DNA of 64,000 nt from Prevotella pectinovora (GCF_000834015.1 NZ_JXQI01000062.1:1-64000), one strand, 5' to 3'; shown: positions 49,061-59,178, counted from the first letter of the stretch. Numbers and translations: made by a program. The notes: generated by a model from the letters alone, not told the origin.

Positions 49061-49903
49061 ATGGCAATGATGACAAACATAAATAAACTCTTTGGAGCCT
49101 TCGTAGCAGCTATTCTTATGGGGTGCTCTATTGGAGGCGGTGGCAAGACTACAGATAAAGACCAGATGGAGAGGAAGGCGAAAGACTCCTTGGCTCTAAA
49201 GGTTGGCGTTTCGCAACGCATCGACTGTCTGCCTGCTTTCGTAGCTCTGGATGAAGGCATATTCGACTCTTTGGGGGTTGATGTTAAGCTCGTCCACTAC
49301 ACTTCGCAGCTTGATTGCGACAAATCGTTGGGAAAAAAGACGATTGATGGAGCTTTCGTTGACGACAAACGCATAGAATATCTTGTCAACCATGGCAGAC
49401 TTTCTTTTGAGAAGGTGTTGTCTACAAGAATGGAATGGAAACTTGTGGCAAACAGAAAGTCGCGTGTCACTAAGATAAACCAACTGTCAGACAAGCTGGT
49501 GGCGATGACAAGGTTTTCTGCCACAGATTTCCTTTGCGACAAGATGTCCGACAGCATAAAGGGAAAGAAGGAAGAGTTCTTCCGTGTGCAGGTGAACGAT
49601 GTTGATATTCGCCTGAAAATGCTTCAGAACGGCGAGATAGACGCGGCATGGCTTACAGAACCGCAGGCTTCTGTTGCCAAGAAAAGCGGAGGTGTGGTGT
49701 TGATGAATAGTAACAGTTGTTCGAAAGACCTGTCTGGACTGTTCTTCACATCCTGTGTAGAGTCAGATAAGCGCAAGAAACAGCAGATAGATACTTTTGT
49801 ACGTGCTTATAAAATAGCACAGGAACGCATCGCGAAGCAAAATGCAGCTGGTTATTCTCAAATGATAAGGCATTACTTCAAATATAGTAATGTCTCTAAA
49901 TAG
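49061..49903 (+). CDS. Orphan solute-binding lipoprotein (NMT1-like)
   Basis: 280 residues from the first of three close Met codons (49061, 49067, 49070). Signal peptide with lipobox ILMGC (Cys22). The body reads as a type II periplasmic binding protein: LKVGVSQRIDCLPAFVALDE, IFDSLGVDVKLV, KKTIDGAFVDDKRIEYL, MLQNGEIDAAWLTEPQA. This is the NMT1/SsuA-like pattern used for sulfonates, nitrate or thiamine precursors. No ABC permease or ATPase gene is in the window. It is followed 8 bp later by a large TPR protein, so the two are co-transcribed. It may act as a sensor or chaperone rather than in transport. Confidence 0.72.
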   Translation: MAMMTNINKLFGAFVAAILMGCSIGGGGKTTDKDQMERKAKDSLALKVGVSQRIDCLPAFVALDEGIFDSLGVDVKLVHYTSQLDCDKSLGKKTIDGAFVDDKRIEYLVNHGRLSFEKVLSTRMEWKLVANRKSRVTKINQLSDKLVAMTRFSATDFLCDKMSDSIKGKKEEFFRVQVNDVDIRLKMLQNGEIDAAWLTEPQASVAKKSGGVVLMNSNSCSKDLSGLFFTSCVESDKRKKQQIDTFVRAYKIAQERIAKQNAAGYSQMIRHYFKYSNVSK

Positions 49904-49911
49904 TCTGTGTT

Positions 49912-52137
49912 ATGGATAAGAATGAATTGAAACAGTTTTCCGTAGCCCTTCGGCTAGTTGAAGGCAAAGACCTCGGAGCGGCGTTAGATATCATACTGCC
50001 CTATGTAGAGTCGCATCCTTATGTTCCTTATTCTGAAGATGTGAAGGACATAAAGGAGAATTTCCGCCTCATGCTTCATTACATGGAGCTAGGCGTGGAG
50101 GACGACATGCGCGAATCTATGTACAATGATATGCTGGACAAGTTGAAGGGGGGTATTCGTAATCTTAGGTCCGACTATAGACGCAGAAACGTTGATTTCT
50201 ATAAGGATGCCTATTCGAGAGCCTCAGTGAAGACAAATTCTTTCTCAGAGAAGGCTATACGGATGCAGATGGAAGACTTCGTTTCAGATTTGGCTATGTT
50301 GCAGCTTGAATCGGTAGAGAAACGCGACAAAATGGCGGATGAGCTATATTTGTCTCATTATTCATTCATGCAGGCATTGTTCTGTCATATCGTAGTTTCT
50401 GAACTTTGGACTGAAGAACAGGCTAGTGCCATTGGTGACATTATTCTATCGCCCACAGTGGATTCAGGAGACGCTCAAGTGGTCGTCAGTGCCATGATGT
50501 TGTCGGTGATGAATAATTTCGACATTAACAAGTTCCGTGTGCTTGTCAGAATATACAGTGAAGCCAAAGACGAGGCACTGAAGCAGAAGGCTCTGATAGC
50601 ATGGACTCTGTCGGTTACTGATGGTGTAGATTCTGCTCTGCAATTGCAGATAATGTCGCCTCTGCTCTCTCGTGATGATGTGGTGAGAGACCTGCTCGAC
50701 TTGCAGAAACAAATGGTATTCTGCATGAATGCCGAAAATGACAACGACATCATACAGCGAGACATCATGCCAACATTGGTAAAGAACAGCAATCTCACGT
50801 CTTATCGTCTTGGCATCGAAGACAATGATCAGGAACTGAGGGATATCCTGGATCCTGAAGCCGACGACAGGTCGATGGAAGAAGTGGAGAACAAGTTCCA
50901 GAAGATGATAGAGATGCAGAAGAGTGGAGCGGACATCTATTTCGGAGGCTTCTCACAAATGAAGCGTTTCTCCTTCTTCTATAGTCTTCCAAACTGGTTC
51001 TTTCCATTCAGCTTGAACCATCCCGAACTTCACCGCGTGAAAGATAGTCTAAAGCGCAACAGGTTTCTGACCAACTTGATGGCAACAGGTCCGTTCTGCG
51101 ACAGCGACAAGTATTCTTTTGCCCTTGCCGTTGTGTCGGTGATAGACAAGATACCGTCGGACATGATAGAAATGATGAATCATGGCGAGATGCCAAAGCA
51201 ACAATTTATTAGTGATGAAGAAATGGCCACTCCTGCCTATTTGCGCAGAAGAGCACTTCAAGATCTATATCGCTTCTACCGCCTCTATCGCTGGCATAAC
51301 CAGATATACAATCCTTTCGACACAGATAATGTGCTCTTCATGGCTTGTTCTCTTTTTGACAACACAGCAGTAAGTGAGAAACGCGTTGAGTTGGGCAATT
51401 TCCTGTTGTCGCGTCGTGAAGCGATACTGTTATCCAAACTGATGCCCAAGCTACAGTTCGACGGTTCTGTAGCTGGATATCTGGTGAAGGGTGGCTATTA
51501 TCTTGAGATGTCGAGAGATTTCGTTGAGGCTAAAGAATGCTTTATGAAAGCTGCATATTTCTCGGGCGATGACATAAGGGCGTTGAGGGGAATGGCAAAA
51601 GCCGCTTTCCATTCCAACGACCTGAAAATGGCTGAGAATGCATATCGCAAACTCTATACCCTTGAGCCAGACAATAAGTCGTACGCTCTACACTATGCAA
51701 TAGTATGCTCCAAGATGGGAGATTTCGAACAGGCTGCGAAAATACTGTATGAGCTTGATTACAAATATCCGGAGTCCGCCAATGTAAAGAGAGTCCTGGC
51801 TTGGACTCTTATGGGTGAGAACAAACTTGAACAGGCAGCGAAAATCTACGCCAAACTGCTCGATAGTGATACTGTGGGTGACATGGATTTACTTAATGCA
51901 GGCTACTGCAAGTGGTTCATGAAAGACATTTCAGGTGCTACCACCTTGTTTGCCGAATATTGCGAGAATTTGTTGAAGTCAAGAAAAGACTCTTCTGCTC
52001 CCGACTATCTGTCCATTTCGAATATCCTCGACGAGGATTTCATCAACGATGGAGCTATGCTCAACTGCTTCGGCATTACCGCTGTTGAAATGATATTGAT
52101 AAAACGTATAACGTATAAATTGACCAGAGACAAGTGA
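49912..52137 (+). CDS. Large cytoplasmic TPR-repeat protein
   Basis: 741 residues, no signal peptide or membrane segment. The N-terminal 500 residues are helical and unfamiliar. Residues about 520-690 contain TPR-like repeats (GYYLEMSRDFVEAKECFMKAAY, GMAKAAFHSNDLKMAENAYRKL, AIVCSKMGDFEQAAKILYEL, AWTLMGENKLEQAAKIYAKL). Probably a scaffold for protein contacts. Its start is 8 bp after the solute-binding lipoprotein gene. No enzymatic motif is seen. Family unrecognised. Confidence 0.75.
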   Translation: MDKNELKQFSVALRLVEGKDLGAALDIILPYVESHPYVPYSEDVKDIKENFRLMLHYMELGVEDDMRESMYNDMLDKLKGGIRNLRSDYRRRNVDFYKDAYSRASVKTNSFSEKAIRMQMEDFVSDLAMLQLESVEKRDKMADELYLSHYSFMQALFCHIVVSELWTEEQASAIGDIILSPTVDSGDAQVVVSAMMLSVMNNFDINKFRVLVRIYSEAKDEALKQKALIAWTLSVTDGVDSALQLQIMSPLLSRDDVVRDLLDLQKQMVFCMNAENDNDIIQRDIMPTLVKNSNLTSYRLGIEDNDQELRDILDPEADDRSMEEVENKFQKMIEMQKSGADIYFGGFSQMKRFSFFYSLPNWFFPFSLNHPELHRVKDSLKRNRFLTNLMATGPFCDSDKYSFALAVVSVIDKIPSDMIEMMNHGEMPKQQFISDEEMATPAYLRRRALQDLYRFYRLYRWHNQIYNPFDTDNVLFMACSLFDNTAVSEKRVELGNFLLSRREAILLSKLMPKLQFDGSVAGYLVKGGYYLEMSRDFVEAKECFMKAAYFSGDDIRALRGMAKAAFHSNDLKMAENAYRKLYTLEPDNKSYALHYAIVCSKMGDFEQAAKILYELDYKYPESANVKRVLAWTLMGENKLEQAAKIYAKLLDSDTVGDMDLLNAGYCKWFMKDISGATTLFAEYCENLLKSRKDSSAPDYLSISNILDEDFINDGAMLNCFGITAVEMILIKRITYKLTRDK

Positions 52138-52277
52138 AATCCAAGAGGAGAGATTTAGCCTTGGACTGATGGCCTGTCTGTAGGGTGGTTTCCTTGGTTC
52201 TTTCATTTGGAATTGTTGGAAATGGGTTCCCCAAACGACTTGTCCACATGTTGACTCGTAAACTTAAAAGAACTAAA

Positions 52278-53126
52278 ATGCATACAAGAGAAGAAAAACT
52301 AGAGGCCTTCGGGCGTTTTCTCGATGTGCTCGACACGTTGAGAGAGAAATGTCCTTGGGATAAAAAACAGACAAACCAGAGCCTGAGAACAAATACGATA
52401 GAAGAGGTGTTTGAACTAAGCGATGCCCTCATGAAAGACGATACGCTGAATATTTGCAAGGAACTTGGAGATGTGTTTCTCCATATCTGTTTCTATGCTA
52501 AGATTGGTGAGGAGAAAAGCGCGTTTGACATTGCCGACGTCTGCAACAAACTTGCTGACAAGCTTATATTCCGCCATCCCCATGTGTACCACCCTTCACA
52601 GGTCGGTGCTTCATCACCTAAGCCATTGCCTTATGGTGAGGATGACAAGCCTTCTGATATGCAGAATGCCGACACGGCACAGAAGGTTATAGAGAACTGG
52701 GAACAGATAAAACTGAAAGAGAAAGATGGCAACAAGCGTGTGCTTTCAGGTGTTCCGGATGCTCTGCCGACATTGATAAAGGCATACCGCATTCAGGACA
52801 AGGCGCGCAACGTAGGATTCGATTGGGAAGACCGTGGTGATGTGTGGAAAAAAGTGCGTGAGGAAATGTCGGAACTGGAGGAGGAACTGCGGAAGGGTGA
52901 CAAGGAAAAGTCTAAAAAAGAACTTGGCGATTTCCTGTTCAGTGTCATCAACGCAGCCCGTCTTTATAAAATCAATCCCGATGATGCCCTGGAGCTGACC
53001 AACCAGAAGTTCATGCGTCGATTCAATTATATTGAAGATCATTCAATCAAATTGGGTAAACCTTTGACGGAAATGACTTTGGATGAGATGGATAAACTTT
53101 GGAATGAAGCAAAGTCTAATGAATAA
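52278..53126 (+). CDS. mazG: NTP pyrophosphohydrolase MazG
   Basis: 282 residues from the Met of MHTREEKLEAFGRF; the upstream frame (to 52185) is non-coding. Two MazG domains: REKCPWDKKQTNQSLRTNTIEEVFEL in pieces (CPWDKKQT, EEVFELSDAL, ELGDVFLHI), and EEMSELEEEL, KKELGDFLFSVINAARLY. The EExxE and ExxD metal-binding motifs are kept in both. It hydrolyses noncanonical or excess NTPs to monophosphates. Separate from the TPR gene by 140 bp. Confidence 0.93.
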   Translation: MHTREEKLEAFGRFLDVLDTLREKCPWDKKQTNQSLRTNTIEEVFELSDALMKDDTLNICKELGDVFLHICFYAKIGEEKSAFDIADVCNKLADKLIFRHPHVYHPSQVGASSPKPLPYGEDDKPSDMQNADTAQKVIENWEQIKLKEKDGNKRVLSGVPDALPTLIKAYRIQDKARNVGFDWEDRGDVWKKVREEMSELEEELRKGDKEKSKKELGDFLFSVINAARLYKINPDDALELTNQKFMRRFNYIEDHSIKLGKPLTEMTLDEMDKLWNEAKSNE

Positions 53127-53180
53127 AGGATGGCGGAAACACCGTTGTCTTATTGTTGAAAACATAATAAATCATACAAT

Positions 53181-53747
53181 ATGAGGAAAGTATTTTTGTT
53201 TATTGCTGTATGTCTTGCATTCTCCTCTCTGGTAGGATGCGATGGCAAGAAAAAGACTGACGGCGACAATGCCCCAACACTGGTGGACAGCAATGCTGCG
53301 GCGGATTCCACGCTTTATGGCATATGTGGCGAAGGCACGTCCATGTCGGTTTTGGAACTTATTACCGACAAGGGTGACACTCTTTCCCTTCTGCTGGAGG
53401 GTGCAGACACCTGCAGCAATGTGCAGGGAGGATTGCTTGCCGGCGACCATTTGGCTGTGATTTCTTGTAAGACAGCCGATGGGGAGCTATTTGCCAAATC
53501 GGTTCTCAACATAACATCCTTAATGGGTAAATGGACGAGCATAGACCGTCATTTCGTGATAGAAGAAGGTGGAGTGGTGACAGGCGACGACAGTGAGCCT
53601 AACCCGTACGTGGAGTGGAAGATAAACAATGGCAGACTGGTATTGAGCTCCGACACTTTCAGCGTATATGGTCTCGGCCCGGATTCTCTGCTGCTTGAAA
53701 ACCAGAAGGGAATATATGCATATAAGAGAGATGTAAAGCAACATTAG
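53181..53747 (+). CDS. Small lipocalin-like lipoprotein
   Basis: 188 residues with lipobox LVGC (Cys20). The C-terminal half (LMGKWTSIDRHFVIEEGGVV, VEWKINNGRLVLSSDTFSVY, LGPDSLLLE) follows a WxxW-and-strand pattern seen in Bacteroidetes lipocalin-like lipoproteins. The middle part (LELITDKGDTLSLLLEGADT) is a small beta domain. Role unknown, periplasmic. Its stop is 3 bp before the rnz start, so they are co-transcribed. Confidence 0.65.
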   Translation: MRKVFLFIAVCLAFSSLVGCDGKKKTDGDNAPTLVDSNAAADSTLYGICGEGTSMSVLELITDKGDTLSLLLEGADTCSNVQGGLLAGDHLAVISCKTADGELFAKSVLNITSLMGKWTSIDRHFVIEEGGVVTGDDSEPNPYVEWKINNGRLVLSSDTFSVYGLGPDSLLLENQKGIYAYKRDVKQH

Positions 53748-53750
53748 CAT

Positions 53751-54689
53751 ATGGCAAGATTTCGTGTTCATATACTTGGCTGTGGCAGCGCACTGCCAAA
53801 TTTAAAGCATAATACCACGGCACAGCTTGTTGAGGTGCACGACAAGTTTTTCATGGTGGACTGTGGTGAGGGTACCCAGCTGCAGCTGCGCAAGAGCCGT
53901 GTCCATTTCGGCAAGGTAAACGCCGTGTTCATCTCGCATCTGCATGGTGACCATTGTTTTGGACTGATGGGGCTTGTCTCTACTTTCGGATTGCTGGGGC
54001 GCACGGCTCCATTGCATATCTATGCACCGAAGGAGATGACGGAGCTGTTCGATCTGCAGAGACGTATGTTCTGCCAGACTTTCGAGTATGAATTGGTGTT
54101 CCATCCGTTGGAAACCACAAGGAGTGAAGTCGTATATGAGGATAAGAGTCTTACGGTGACCACTGTTCCTCTGTCTCATCGTGTGCCCTGTTGCGGATTC
54201 TTGTTTAAGGAGAAACCGCTGCAGCCACACCTCAATAGGGAAATGCTCGATTTATATGAGATTCCGCGTAGCCAGTTCAATAATATCAAACAGGGGCAAG
54301 ATTGGACGACCGCTGATGGCGAGACAATTCCGAACTCCCGTCTTGTCCTACCGGCAGACAAGCCTCTCTCGTATGCATTTTGTTCAGACACGCGCTATAT
54401 GCCAGACCTTCACAAATTGGTATACGGTGTTGACGTGATTTATCATGAGTCTACTTATGGAGATAAAGATGCTGCCAATGCCCGCAAATATTATCATTCC
54501 ACTGCCTCAGAGGCTGCCCGTGTGGCATCCGATTCCTGTGCAGGACTCCTTCTTCTTGGCCATTATTCTTCTAAATATGCCGATGAGACCTGTCTTCTTG
54601 ATGAGGCGTGCCGTGTTTTCCCCTCGGTGGTCCTGACCAATGAAATGGATGTTGTCGATGTGGCAAATAGGTGTAAAGTAGAGGAGTGA
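53751..54689 (+). CDS. rnz: Ribonuclease Z
   Basis: 312 residues. Metallo-beta-lactamase fold: MVDCGEGTQLQLRKS, the zinc motif FISHLHGDHCFGLMG (about 61-75), VTTVPLSHRVPCCGF, LSYAFCSDTRYM and the exosite-like LLLGHYSSKYAD near the C-terminus. It trims the 3' trailer of tRNA precursors. Co-transcribed with the preceding lipoprotein gene. A hairpin follows at 54738-54781. Confidence 0.92.
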   Translation: MARFRVHILGCGSALPNLKHNTTAQLVEVHDKFFMVDCGEGTQLQLRKSRVHFGKVNAVFISHLHGDHCFGLMGLVSTFGLLGRTAPLHIYAPKEMTELFDLQRRMFCQTFEYELVFHPLETTRSEVVYEDKSLTVTTVPLSHRVPCCGFLFKEKPLQPHLNREMLDLYEIPRSQFNNIKQGQDWTTADGETIPNSRLVLPADKPLSYAFCSDTRYMPDLHKLVYGVDVIYHESTYGDKDAANARKYYHSTASEAARVASDSCAGLLLLGHYSSKYADETCLLDEACRVFPSVVLTNEMDVVDVANRCKVEE

Positions 54690-55219
54690 CATATTGGCAA
54701 GTACGTGGAATGACGCTGTTTAATGAATTGTTTTCAGCCGTTTTCAGCTAGTAAACCATTGGTTGTTGCCTGCTGAAACGGTTGTTTCTTGTATTCTGAC
54801 AGGTACTTTGTTTTCCTTGCCCAGACATTTATGGGATGTTTAATGTCTTGTAAAAGATGTTTCCTGAACTGCGACACTTTGCCAACTGAACTCCTAGTCT
54901 CTTCTTGTCTGTTTATATAAACGTGTTGTTATTTTGATAGTTATATGTGTATATTAAAAATACTCGTTTGGGCATATTGGGGAGCAGTGGCATAGTTGTC
55001 GTAGTTGATTATTCCTTTCGCCTTCCTGTGTCTTTTTACTTCTTTTCCGTTCGGAAAGTTTCCAACATGCCAAACTTTAATCATAAAAATAAAGTTTCTT
55101 GATTATTCATTGTGACAGTCGGAAAAAAAATGTATATTTGCAAATAGAAATATTGTGGACGCACATGCCGTACGGCTTTACGTCACTACATTGATATATA
55201 TTGTAACTACAAAACCCTA
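54690..55219. other. 530-bp gap: hairpins and lepA promoter, no gene
   Basis: No protein gene is evident. CCGTTTTCAGC (54738-54748) pairs with GCTGAAACGG (54772-54781) with one bulge and may end rnz transcription. AACTTTA/TAAAGTT (about 55074-55097) is a small hairpin. The lepA promoter is at 55110-55141. The centre (54850-55070) is AT-rich and unexplained. Confidence 0.5.
55110..55141 (+). promoter_or_regulatory. Promoter of lepA
   Basis: TTG (55110-55112), 20 bp, TATATTTGC (55133-55141); start expected near 55148. Confidence 0.7.
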
Positions 55220-57001
55220 ATGGAGAATATAAGAAACTTTTGCATCATAGCACACATCGACCACGGCAAGTCTACACTTGCCGACAGGCTTTTGGAATAT
55301 ACCAATACCATCAAGATCGTTGAGGGACAGATGCTCGACAATATGGATCTTGAGAAGGAGCGAGGTATCACCATCAAGAGCCATGCCATTCAGATGGAAT
55401 ATAACCACGAAGGTAAGGACTATATACTGAATCTCATTGACACTCCGGGACACGTAGACTTTTCTTATGAGGTGTCGCGAAGCATTGCGGCATGCGAGGG
55501 AGCGCTACTCGTGGTAGATGCCACACAGGGAGTTCAGGCGCAGACTATCAGTAACTTGTATATGGCTATCGATCACGACCTCGAGATAATCCCGGTAATC
55601 AATAAGATTGACATGCCTTCGGCTATGCCGGAAGAGGTGGAAGACGAGATAATTGAACTTATCGGATGCGACAGGAAAGACATTCTCAGAGCTTCCGGAA
55701 AAACCGGAGAGGGAGTGGAGGATGTACTGAAGGCTGTAATAGAGCGCGTTCCACATCCCACAGGAGAGCCGGAGAAGCCCCTGCAGGCACTCATCTTCGA
55801 CTCTGTATTCAATCCTTTCCGTGGCATTATTGCATACTTCAAGATAGAGAATGGAAAGATCAGCAAAGGCGACAAAGTGAAGTTCTATAACACAGGAATG
55901 GAATATACAGCCGACGAGGTAGGAGTGCTCAAGATGGATATGATTCCACGCAAGCAACTCTCTACAGGAGAGGTGGGATATATAATAAGCGGTATAAAAG
56001 ACCCGACAGAGGTGAAGGTCGGTGATACCATAACCCATGTGGCGCGTCCGTGCGCCAAGGCCATAGATGGATTCCAGGAAGTGAAGCCGATGGTGTTTGC
56101 CGGTGTTTATCCTATCGACCCCTCAGAGTATGAGAACCTGCGCACGTCGCTTGAGAAACTGCAGCTCAACGATGCCTCATTGACCTTCCAACCAGAATCG
56201 TCGGTGGCCCTCGGATTCGGATTCAGATGTGGGTTCCTCGGACTGCTTCATATGGAGATTGTTCAGGAGCGGCTTGACAGAGAATTCAATATGGACGTGA
56301 TTACTACCGTGCCAAACGTTTCATATATGGTATACGACAAGCACGGTGAATCAAAAGAAGTGCATAATCCATCGGGACTGCCCGATGCCACGATGATAGA
56401 CCACATTGAGGAGCCTTATATCAAGGCGTCGATAATCACCGATACCAACTATATCGGTCCTATAATGAAACTCTGTCTCGACAAGCGAGGCGAATTGCTC
56501 AAGCAGGAGTATATCAGTGGAAATCGTGTGGACCTTCACTTCATGTTGCCATTGGGAGAGATTGTAATTGATTTCTACGACAAGCTGAAGAGCATCTCTA
56601 AAGGCTATGCCTCGTTCGACTACCATGTGGATTGCTACCGCCTGTCTAAGCTTGCTAAGCTCGATATCCTGCTCAACGGAGAACCGGTGGATGCATTGTC
56701 GACTCTCACCCATCAGGACAACGCAGTGGCTTTCGGCAGAAGGATATGCGAGAAACTCAAGGAACTGATACCTCGGCAGCAGTTTGATATTGCTATACAG
56801 GCTGCCATAGGAGCAAAGATCGTGGCGCGCGAGACAATCAAGTGCGTGCGTAAGGACGTAACGGCAAAATGCTATGGTGGAGACGTGAGCCGTAAACGCA
56901 AACTGCTCGAGAAACAGAAAAAGGGAAAGAAGCGCATGAAGCAGATCGGCAATGTGGAAGTGCCTCAAAAGGCATTCCTGGCTGTACTGAAACTCGACTG
57001 A
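55220..57001 (+). CDS. lepA: Elongation factor 4 (LepA)
   Basis: 593 residues. GTPase motifs [33 protein letters not shown]; then domains II and III, the EF-G-like region, and the LepA C-terminal domain ([20 protein letters not shown]). It acts on stalled ribosomes and back-translocation. Typical length and no changes. The Crp-family gene follows 81 bp later. Confidence 0.96.
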   Translation: MENIRNFCIIAHIDHGKSTLADRLLEYTNTIKIVEGQMLDNMDLEKERGITIKSHAIQMEYNHEGKDYILNLIDTPGHVDFSYEVSRSIAACEGALLVVDATQGVQAQTISNLYMAIDHDLEIIPVINKIDMPSAMPEEVEDEIIELIGCDRKDILRASGKTGEGVEDVLKAVIERVPHPTGEPEKPLQALIFDSVFNPFRGIIAYFKIENGKISKGDKVKFYNTGMEYTADEVGVLKMDMIPRKQLSTGEVGYIISGIKDPTEVKVGDTITHVARPCAKAIDGFQEVKPMVFAGVYPIDPSEYENLRTSLEKLQLNDASLTFQPESSVALGFGFRCGFLGLLHMEIVQERLDREFNMDVITTVPNVSYMVYDKHGESKEVHNPSGLPDATMIDHIEEPYIKASIITDTNYIGPIMKLCLDKRGELLKQEYISGNRVDLHFMLPLGEIVIDFYDKLKSISKGYASFDYHVDCYRLSKLAKLDILLNGEPVDALSTLTHQDNAVAFGRRICEKLKELIPRQQFDIAIQAAIGAKIVARETIKCVRKDVTAKCYGGDVSRKRKLLEKQKKGKKRMKQIGNVEVPQKAFLAVLKLD

Positions 57002-57066
57002 CGCCATGGATTCCTGGACTGGATGTGGAAAACCTGCAATGAAATAAATATATAAACAAAATTAAC

Positions 57067-57072
57067 AGGAGG
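57067..57072 (+). promoter_or_regulatory. Strong Shine-Dalgarno site
   Basis: AGGAGG ten bases before the ATG of the Crp-family gene at 57083. Such a site is exceptional for this window, where most starts have none. Confidence 0.5.
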
Positions 57073-57082
57073 GGAAGTCATC

Positions 57083-57679
57083 ATGAAAGAACCAACCTTG
57101 ACAAAGAGAGACATTGCCAGGGAACTGGCAAGAAGATACAGCACAATGGCACACGATGAGCTTGACATTTTGGAGAGTATTCTCGTGCCCATGAAGTTTG
57201 CACGTGGCGAAAAGGTGGTGGAATCTGGAGATGTGAGTGACGCCATCTATTATGTGGAGCGTGGCATGGTTCGCGAATTTTATTTCAAGAACAACAAGAG
57301 CGTGACTGAATATCTTGCTGCCGATGGCACTATAGTTATGAGTATCGAAAGCCTTTTCAGAGAGGAACCGTCAAAACTTGTCATCGAGGCCCTTGAGCCT
57401 ACTATCGTATATGCACTGCCCAAGAAAAGGCTCGAGGAGGTGGCGCTTCATAACGTGAACATACAGATTCTCTACAGGAAGATTCTGGAGGAGAGTCTCA
57501 TAATATCGCAGCGCAGAGCAGACCTGTTGCGCTTTGAGAGTGCGAAGGACAGATATCTGAAACTTTGCAAACTTAATCCTAAGGTCATAATGAAAGCACC
57601 GCTTGTATATGTGGCAAGCTATTTGCAGATGACGCCGGAAACGTTGAGTCGTGTGCGCTCTGCTGTGGCGATGGAATGA
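57083..57679 (+). CDS. Crp/Fnr-family regulator
   Basis: 198 residues. Cyclic-nucleotide-binding-like beta-roll (about 35-120; MKFARGEKVVESGDVSDAIYY, SVTEYLAADGTIV) without the Arg/Glu pair needed for cAMP, then a dimer helix and a C-terminal helix-turn-helix (YVASYLQMTPETLSRVRS). No Cys cluster of Fnr type, so the signal is not an iron-sulfur cluster. Ligand unknown. The gene has its own strong Shine-Dalgarno and a terminator downstream. Confidence 0.85.
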   Translation: MKEPTLTKRDIARELARRYSTMAHDELDILESILVPMKFARGEKVVESGDVSDAIYYVERGMVREFYFKNNKSVTEYLAADGTIVMSIESLFREEPSKLVIEALEPTIVYALPKKRLEEVALHNVNIQILYRKILEESLIISQRRADLLRFESAKDRYLKLCKLNPKVIMKAPLVYVASYLQMTPETLSRVRSAVAME

Positions 57680-57705
57680 TAATTGTGATTTTAAAGAATA
57701 GTGTG

Positions 57706-57746
57706 AATGCGGATGCTAAGCCTGGTGTCAGGTTGGTATCCGCATT
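57706..57746. terminator. Hairpin between Crp gene and aroB
   Basis: AATGCGGAT (57706-57714) pairs with ATCCGCATT (57738-57746), with an inner CCTGGTGTCAGG stem. It separates convergent genes. Confidence 0.6.
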
Positions 57747-57794
57747 ATTTAGTTATGGGAAAAGCCTACGACGCAGTATTAAAATACTACATTG

Positions 57795-57822
57795 AACGGC
57801 CTGATGACCGATTGGGACCGTT
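57795..57822. repeat. Repeat-family hairpin next to aroB
   Basis: AACGG, CTGATGACCGATTGGG and CCGTT: the core of the dispersed family, 9 bp from the aroB stop. The only copy found beyond 17.6 kb. Confidence 0.55.
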
Positions 57823-57830
57823 AAAAGGTA

Positions 57831-58877
57831 TCAGCTCTCCCTCAGAAAGTCTAGAGCTTCGAAGACAAGTTCTTTAGAAGCCGTTTGGTTTATCCTCACT
57901 TCACCCACATCGGAGAGTAGCGTGAAGTTTATCATGTCGCCTGTGTTCTTCTTGTCGTGGAGCATCAGCGAGAATAGTTTGTCGTAGTCTTTGCATGAGA
58001 ATTCGGGGCGTCCGTAGTTATCGAGTACAAACCTTGTCGTCTGTCTCATCTTCGTCGTAGGGAAGTTCAGCAGAGCGCAGCTAAGAAATAATTCCCCCAC
58101 AAGTCCATAAGCTATGGCATAACCATGCAGTAGAGTCTTGCCTTTCTGCATAGCCAATGATTCCAAGGCGTGACCAATGGTGTGCCCCAGATTCAATGCC
58201 TTGCGGATGCCATTTTCGTGAGGGTCTTCAGTTACTATGCGCCTTTTCAGTTCTATACTGTCGGCTATCATCAACGAGAGTTCCTTCAGGTCGAGTTTGT
58301 CAAAATCGAAAAGCAAGTGTCTCGCCCAGATTTTGTCGTCGCTTATCAAGCTGTGTTTCAGCATTTCGGCATATCCCGACAGAATGTTCTGATGGTCGAG
58401 AGTCTTAAGAAATATCGTATCAATGAAAACAGTATTCGCATCCTTGAACACGCCAATCTCGTTTTTCAGTCCGTTGAAGTTTATTCCTGTCTTTCCTCCT
58501 ACAGAGGCGTCAACCATTGCCAGCAGGGTGGTGGGGACATTGATGAAGTCGATGCCCCTCTTGAAACATGACGCAGCAAAGCCTCCCAGATCGGTTACCA
58601 TGCCTCCGCCAACATTCACCATACACGAATGTCGTGTGCAGCCGTTGTCGCTAAGTTCCCTCCACACGTGTACGGCTGATTCGAGAGACTTGTTCGTGTC
58701 AGAGGCATCTATTGTGATGTGGTAGGCGTTGCGTGTTGCTTCGCAGCTGTTGATGATTGGCAGACAATGGAGGCGGGTGTCTTTGTCGGTAAATGTGAAC
58801 ACCTTGTCGTAGTTTCCTGAAACAAGAGCCTTTGTCAATTCATCAGCAATTTTGTGGGTTATAATGACCTGTTGCAT
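57831..58877 (-). CDS. aroB: 3-Dehydroquinate synthase
   Basis: 348 residues. NVGGGMVTDLGGFAASCFKRG, PTTLLAMVDASVGGKTGIN and RKALNLGHTIGHALES are the NAD, metal and substrate motifs. It converts DAHP to dehydroquinate, the second shikimate step; the first and a later step are also in the window but not linked. Length typical. Confidence 0.95.
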   Translation of the reverse strand: MQQVIITHKIADELTKALVSGNYDKVFTFTDKDTRLHCLPIINSCEATRNAYHITIDASDTNKSLESAVHVWRELSDNGCTRHSCMVNVGGGMVTDLGGFAASCFKRGIDFINVPTTLLAMVDASVGGKTGINFNGLKNEIGVFKDANTVFIDTIFLKTLDHQNILSGYAEMLKHSLISDDKIWARHLLFDFDKLDLKELSLMIADSIELKRRIVTEDPHENGIRKALNLGHTIGHALESLAMQKGKTLLHGYAIAYGLVGELFLSCALLNFPTTKMRQTTRFVLDNYGRPEFSCKDYDKLFSLMLHDKKNTGDMINFTLLSDVGEVRINQTASKELVFEALDFLRES

Positions 58878-59178
58878 TGTGATTTCTTTTATTGCCGTAT
58901 TGAGAATATGTATGTTTGTACGTGCCGTTGGAATATGGTGGCACTCATTGCACTGAAAGTTCAGTAAATAATTGCAAAAATATGAAAATCTGTCGAGAAA
59001 ATGAAAAAATCTTTGTTATTTTGCCAAGCTTTGGGTTAAACATTTGCTTGCTTTGTGCGTCTATAACTAAATTTGAGTCAACACATGACATTTGTTTGGC
59101 CCTATGCCGCATATGAATGAAGTGTTGTATATCAGTTACACAGAGTTCTTCATTAATAAGTAATATACAATATTAAAT
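58878..59178. other. Divergent intergenic region, nothing clear
   Basis: About 300 bp between aroB (leftward) and the large barrel gene (rightward). AT-rich. TATTTTTGC-like and TAAATTTGA elements occur (minus near 58973, plus near 59069), but neither has a well-spaced -33. No gene or strong hairpin seen. Confidence 0.4.
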
